DNA from: CAWEPK01 sp049521495
GTDB lineage: Bacteria > Desulfobacterota > Syntrophorhabdia > Syntrophorhabdales > WCHB1-27
Length of the DNA stretch: 64,000 bases
Assembly (NCBI GenBank): GCA_049521495.1
Contig: JBEKOT010000001.1
Span: 4,124-68,123, forward strand
Reading direction: 5' to 3'
Positions 60,708-64,000 of the stretch are shown here, piece after piece. The notes beneath the pieces are model-generated. The model was not told the origin of the DNA. It was given only the letters and a program-made list of their open reading frames with translations, and made no database searches. The position numbers and the translations under genes were made by a program. Each line of letters opens with the position of its first letter. Position 1 is the stretch's first letter.

Positions 60708-60973
60708 TACCCGCCCTCAACCTTTTCGCCTGTCCGGGCCGCTTGCTCGGCTGCGATCTCCGCCTTGGCCTCCGCCATGAGGTCGTCGACGACCTCATGC
60801 ATCTCGGCGAGTTTCTCCCTACCGGTCTCGAAGAGCGTAAGCCCCCCTCTTATCGCCGCTTTAGCGAGAGGCTTAGCGGCTTTTGATAGGGCGGGAACAA
60901 TTAGAGGCGCAATAATTACGGAACCGACGCCGATGGCCAACCCTGTGATTATATTGCTTTTGAACGAACCCAC
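60707..60973 (-). CDS. DUF5132-like small membrane protein
   Basis: 88 residues: KSNIITGLAIGVGSVIIAPLIVPALSKAAKPLAKAAIRGG is one glycine-rich membrane segment with the family's I-A-P pattern, followed by a helical charged tail (LFETGREKLAEMHEVVDDLMAEAKAEI). First gene of the operon, read from GTG 60973 with AGGGGGT upstream. The glycine-rich helix and amphipathic tail could promote oligomers or membrane curvature. The family is not characterised. Confidence 0.78.
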   Translation of the reverse strand: MGSFKSNIITGLAIGVGSVIIAPLIVPALSKAAKPLAKAAIRGGLTLFETGREKLAEMHEVVDDLMAEAKAEIAAEQAARTGEKVEGG

Positions 60974-61024
60974 TGCCCACCCCCTGAGGAACTTATCTTT
61001 AGCAACACTATGCCGGTTTCACAT

Positions 61025-61053
61025 AATATAGTCCTACTCCAATAAGTTCGCAA
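61025..61053 (-). promoter_or_regulatory. promoter of the DUF5132/HMA_2/ATPase/metK operon
   Basis: On the minus strand TTGCGA (61053-61048), 17 bases, TATATT (61030-61025). Transcription would start near 61018, giving a leader of about 45 bases before GTG 60973. Confidence 0.6.
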
Positions 61054-61303
61054 GAATAAAAGGAGTTAAGGAGAGTGGAATTTTCATTATCCACCTCTCT
61101 CCGGGAAGCGGGGACCCGCCGTTACCTTTGGTCTGTTGAGCGGGCAAGGGCCCGAGCGGGCGGCAAGGAGACCGTGAAGAAAGGCGTCGGAAATTGAAGC
61201 CGAAAAGGCACCGCAGCAAAAGGCCGCCGCTCCTTGAACTCGCCGCCCTCCTGATTTATGTTCTGGGGATAAGCGCCGAGGTGCCGGGTTCCAGTTATAT
61301 CGA

Positions 61304-61332
61304 TTGAAACCGGGCTTGTATTGGGTTAAAAT
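61304..61332 (+). promoter_or_regulatory. promoter of the ATP-grasp gene
   Basis: TTGAAA (61304-61309), 17 bases, TAAAAT (61327-61332). It implies a leader of about 130 bases before TTG 61467. Confidence 0.6.
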
Positions 61333-61466
61333 ATGACTGCTCCCGGCTTGGCGGCAACGGGGGCAAGCTCAGGGCACTTAAAGGCCTCATTGGAACGACG
61401 GTCGAAGGGGTTGACGCCGGCCGGCAGTTTTCGGGAAAAACTTTAAAAGCAGGGGGTAATTTCCGG

Positions 61467-62339
61467 TTGCTCGTACTGGGTGTTTACCGCGAAGAAATCT
61501 TTTCGCCGGGAAGAGTTGAAGATGACAAACAGATCATGGACGCGACGCTCTCGGAGATGCGCTCCCGGGGCCACGCAACTCTGACGATCAAGGCGGAGGC
61601 CCTCGAAAAGCCCTTGCCCGACGTCCGCTGCGTGCTCACGATGGCACAGTCGCGGCGCGCCCTCTCCGTGCTTGAAGAATGGAGCAAAGACGGCGCCCAG
61701 ATAATTAATACGCCTTCGGCAGTCCATGCCTGCAGGCGGACGACTCTAATACAGGCGCTCGATACCGCGGGCCTTCCCCTTCCCCCTGGGGAAATCGTCT
61801 CCCTGGAGACCGGGAACGCCTCCCGGAGCCTTTCGCTCCCTCCTTTTCGACATTACTGGCTCAAGCGGGGGGACGTCCATAGGGTTCTGCCCGGGGACGT
61901 AGTAAAAGTGACCTCCGATCCGGAGCTTGCGCAAGCCCTCGATCATTTCAGGAGCCACCGAATCCCGAAGATTATCGTCCAGGATCATCTGGAAGGCGAA
62001 GTGATAAAGTTCTATGGCATCCGCGGCGGCTACTTCGCCGGGTTCGGCGAGTCGGGAGACGGGGCGGGCCGGTTTTCCGAGCTCCGGTCGATTGCGAAGC
62101 GGGCAGCAGAAGCGGTCGGCCTGGAAGTATACGGCGGCGATGCCGTGATTACCCCCGACGGCCGGACCGTGTTGATCGATCTAAATGCCTGGCCCAGTTT
62201 TTTACGCTGCTATCACAACGCCGCCCGCGGCATCGCAGGCTACGTAGCAGACGTCATCGCCGGCGCCCTTCCGCCTGTGAAATGCAGGAAGCCGTCTGAG
62301 GAGCAGTCATCTTCCATCCCCCGCCCACGGAACGGATAG
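61467..62339 (+). CDS. RimK-like ATP-grasp protein
   Basis: 290 residues of the RimK/glutathione synthetase-type ATP-grasp fold: an N-terminal Rossmann-like part (MLVLGVYREEIFSPG, INTPSAVHACRRTTLIQAL), then HYWLKRGDVHR, QDHLEGEVIKFYGIRGG, and the Mg-binding YGGDAVITPDGRTVLIDLNAWPSF with its D-x-N. The reaction would join an amino group to a carboxylate via an acyl phosphate; the substrate is unknown. TTG 61467 follows AGGGGGT. Its last 33 bases overlap the convergent methyltransferase gene. Confidence 0.8.
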   Translation: MLVLGVYREEIFSPGRVEDDKQIMDATLSEMRSRGHATLTIKAEALEKPLPDVRCVLTMAQSRRALSVLEEWSKDGAQIINTPSAVHACRRTTLIQALDTAGLPLPPGEIVSLETGNASRSLSLPPFRHYWLKRGDVHRVLPGDVVKVTSDPELAQALDHFRSHRIPKIIVQDHLEGEVIKFYGIRGGYFAGFGESGDGAGRFSELRSIAKRAAEAVGLEVYGGDAVITPDGRTVLIDLNAWPSFLRCYHNAARGIAGYVADVIAGALPPVKCRKPSEEQSSSIPRPRNG

Positions 62340-63215
62340 CGCCCATAAAAGAGTTGTGGGGGGCATCCTTGGGGATGCCCGGACTACATCGCTGGTTCTA
62401 GTGGCGCTCCATATTTTCACGCTGTTGCCGCGACTGGCGGTTCCCTCCATGGTGTTACTGCCTACGTGGGCGGTGTAGCGGGTATCTCCGGCAGTGAAGC
62501 TGAGCCGTTCGCCGCTCAGCCGGCCGTCCGAGATACGCACCTTCCCCGAACCGGACTTAAACACTCCTGAGACCATCTGGAAGCTCTGGTTCAGCATCAA
62601 CCGGCCGTCGGGAAGCTTCCACGTCCCTTCCACTCGCGCGGGCACCAGCCACAGATAGGCAGTGCAATAGGTGTAGCATTCCTTCGCGGTAACCTGGTCG
62701 TCGGCTTCCCAATCCCCCATGTCGAAACTGTTCGAGACGATCCGGGTGCCCGGCCTGAGGGCGAGAATGCGGGGACGGAGTCTCAGGTTCAAGCCGGGCA
62801 GCAAGAACATGGTAATAACCGTGGCCTGCGACAAATCGGCCTCAAAAAGGTCTCCCCGGACGAACCTGGCTTTATCGGCTACGCCCTCCCTCTCGGCGTT
62901 GCTCCTCGCTAGCGACACCAAGTCGGGATTATATTCTATGCCGAGGGCCCGAGCGCCTCTCTTCGCCGCCGAGATGACCGTGCGGCCGTCGCCCGAGCCG
63001 AGGTCTATAAGATAATCCTGCGCCGTGACCTTGGCCATATCGAGCATCCTATCCACGACGGCCTGCTCGGTAGGCAGCCAGATGACGTCCTTGCCCCATT
63101 GTCCCGCCTTTGGCTCATATCCTCCCCCGGGCTGTTCACCAACCGCAATAATTGCGGTGACGATGAGGAAGCAGGGAATCAACATCGCGCAACGAAGGAA
63201 AGATGATCTCTTCAT
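62307..63215 (-). CDS. apparently exported SAM-dependent methyltransferase
   Basis: 302 residues. A strong signal-type N-terminus (FLRCAMLIPCFLIVTAIIAVG) precedes a class I methyltransferase domain: TEQAVVDRMLDMAKV, the SAM-binding LIDLGSGDGRTVISAAKRG and GIEYNPDLV, then VRGDLFEADL and TMFLLPGLNLRLRP. The last 110 residues form a separate beta-rich domain (GTWKLPDGRLMLNQSFQM, KVRISDGRLSGERLSFT). SAM is not expected in the periplasm, so the N-terminus may be an uncleaved anchor with the domain in the cytoplasm, or the fold may have another use. AAGGAG precedes ATG 63215. Confidence 0.82.
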   Translation of the reverse strand: MKRSSFLRCAMLIPCFLIVTAIIAVGEQPGGGYEPKAGQWGKDVIWLPTEQAVVDRMLDMAKVTAQDYLIDLGSGDGRTVISAAKRGARALGIEYNPDLVSLARSNAEREGVADKARFVRGDLFEADLSQATVITMFLLPGLNLRLRPRILALRPGTRIVSNSFDMGDWEADDQVTAKECYTYCTAYLWLVPARVEGTWKLPDGRLMLNQSFQMVSGVFKSGSGKVRISDGRLSGERLSFTAGDTRYTAHVGSNTMEGTASRGNSVKIWSATRTSDVVRASPRMPPTTLLWALSVPWAGDGR

Positions 63216-63289
63216 GTCTTTTCTCCTTCGGTCTGCGAGACCGGCGACGAAGCAACCGATGACCTTGCCTTTCCGTCACTCGAAAGGCC

Positions 63290-63994
63290 TCACGCCTCGG
63301 CGGGTCCTCCCCTTCGGGTCATGATGCTGACAAGGAGGACAGACAGGATTCCCGTCAGGAAAATACCGTCGAAAGTGCCCGCCCCTCCTATCGATGCGAC
63401 GGGAGCGCCGAGCCCCTGGATTTTTCCGAGGTTAAGGAGGTCGGCCCCGATGAGGGTACCCAGGCTCCCCGTTATATAGGACAGCGGAGGCGCGCGGCGC
63501 CGGGAAAGGAGGAGGGCGACCATTGTAGCGACCAAAGGCGGCACGAATACGGGTACTGCTATCCCCACGCCTTTCACAGGGTAGGCCATGTAATGCACGC
63601 AAAAGGCGACCATGGCAATGCCGAGTAGGCTTCGCAAATAGAGGCGGTTCTTCCGGATGAGATAGAGGGAAAGAAGGGCGGGGATTACGGCGCCTCCCAC
63701 GTTGATCGCGACCACCGTGCCCGGCCAGTCGGCCACTTCCGGTACGACATAGCGCATGCCCTGAAAATTGATCTCCATGTCCGATTCCACCCTGTGGGGC
63801 GGCAGCTCGTACACGGGAATGTTCACGTAGCTGCCGAGGAACGAGAGGAGCAGCAGCGCAAACATGTGGCGTCGTCCGACTCCTATGCGCTCGTAGGCGT
63901 ACCTGAGAAGACCGATCTCGATGAGCAGGACCAGGAAAACGAGAAAAAGGGCAAAAAGGAGCAGGAAGGGCAGAGCGATCGGAAAGTAGTGCAT
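63290..63994 (-). CDS. DUF1614 membrane protein
   Basis: 234 residues with about seven hydrophobic helices: ALPFLLLFALFLVFLVLLIEIGLL at the N-terminus, a loop NIPVYELPPHRVESDMEINFQG, and the family segment SIGGAGTFDGIFLTGILSVLLV near the C-terminus. DUF1614 proteins are conserved in archaea and anaerobic bacteria, without known function. The ATG at 63994 lies seven bases from the window edge, so an earlier start cannot be ruled out. It precedes the exported methyltransferase on the same strand by 74 bases. Confidence 0.82.
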   Translation of the reverse strand: MHYFPIALPFLLLFALFLVFLVLLIEIGLLRYAYERIGVGRRHMFALLLLSFLGSYVNIPVYELPPHRVESDMEINFQGMRYVVPEVADWPGTVVAINVGGAVIPALLSLYLIRKNRLYLRSLLGIAMVAFCVHYMAYPVKGVGIAVPVFVPPLVATMVALLLSRRRAPPLSYITGSLGTLIGADLLNLGKIQGLGAPVASIGGAGTFDGIFLTGILSVLLVSIMTRRGGPAEA

Positions 63995-64000
63995 GGGCGA

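Larger units (their letters stand above)
60974..61466. other. 493-base divergent intergenic region
   Basis: Contains two good promoters: 61025-61053 on the minus strand for the DUF5132-ATPase operon and 61304-61332 on the plus strand for the ATP-grasp gene. Between them a 37-codon plus-strand frame from a TTG near 61194 encodes a basic peptide with one hydrophobic stretch (LLELAALLIYVLG), but it lacks a ribosome site and is not called. No RNA gene seen. Confidence 0.5.

Noticed and set aside
61194..61307. 37-codon TTG-started frame with a hydrophobic stretch before the ATP-grasp gene.
   Set aside because: No ribosome site, and it overlaps the ATP-grasp promoter.
1..64000. tRNA, rRNA, CRISPR array, IS element, prophage or att site.
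   Set aside because: All spacers over about 80 bases were read; no GTTCGAATC-type T-loop, no regularly spaced repeats, no transposase or integrase frame.

Overview
The window (about 58-60% G+C, densely coded on both strands, no tRNA, rRNA, IS element or CRISPR seen) looks like a chromosomal segment of a Gram-negative, probably anaerobic, deltaproteobacterial-type organism (Desulfobacterota). The evidence is a hopanoid gene set, an AmmeMemoRadiSam-type radical SAM enzyme, a DUF116 protein, GTP-type PEP carboxykinase, an iron-sulfur tRNA thiolase of the TtuA type and a MetK of the NQAT-motif subfamily. The taxonomic call is inference.

Layout. 1-13.4 kb is a surface-polysaccharide cluster on the + strand: sugar N-acetyltransferase and aminotransferase (WbpD/WbpE-like), deacetylase, two FemAB-like acyltransferases, radical SAM/SPASM protein, three glycosyltransferases, O-antigen polymerase and flippase. 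13.5-14.6 kb holds an exported small protein, an FmdB zinc ribbon and a 52-aa protein. 14.6-21.5 kb is a minus-strand, translationally coupled run mnmG, QueG-like, carA, carB. greA follows, then a ModE-like regulator plus acyl-CoA ligase opposite a molybdopterin-binding small protein.

24.7-36.8 kb is a hopanoid side-chain operon (hpnJ, hpnK, small DMT transporter, shc, hpnA, DUF116 protein, hpnH, CruF-like membrane protein, hpnI, beta-barrel protein), with hpnG inserted on the opposite strand. 36.8-49.2 kb carries a PilZ protein, PagL-like protein, 54-aa protein, M18 aminopeptidase, lon, amrS, a small winged-helix protein, a frameshifted DNA methyltransferase with an SNase-like tail, a ttuB-ttuA-GAF/GGDEF operon and mreB. 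49.2-53.5 kb has pckG, a GntR regulator and murJ.

53.6-61 kb is the least ordinary part: a minus-strand operon of DUF5132 protein, HMA_2-type membrane protein, a protein made of exact 22-residue amphipathic repeats, a P2-type cation ATPase with an HMA-like N-terminus, a variant S-adenosylmethionine synthetase and a DUF445 membrane protein; a solo HMA-like protein lies just beyond it. An ATP-grasp protein, an apparently exported methyltransferase and a DUF1614 membrane protein close the window.

Two cross-cutting signals stand out. At least five genes (ModE-like regulator, PagL-like protein, 54-aa protein, winged-helix protein, ttuB) lack a Shine-Dalgarno sequence and have a sigma70-type promoter whose -10 box ends exactly six bases before the ATG, which predicts leaderless mRNAs. 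And the 53.6-61 kb operon joins cation transport, a MetK variant, three cysteine-less HMA-like domains and an apolipoprotein-like repeat protein: the best candidate here for an undescribed system.
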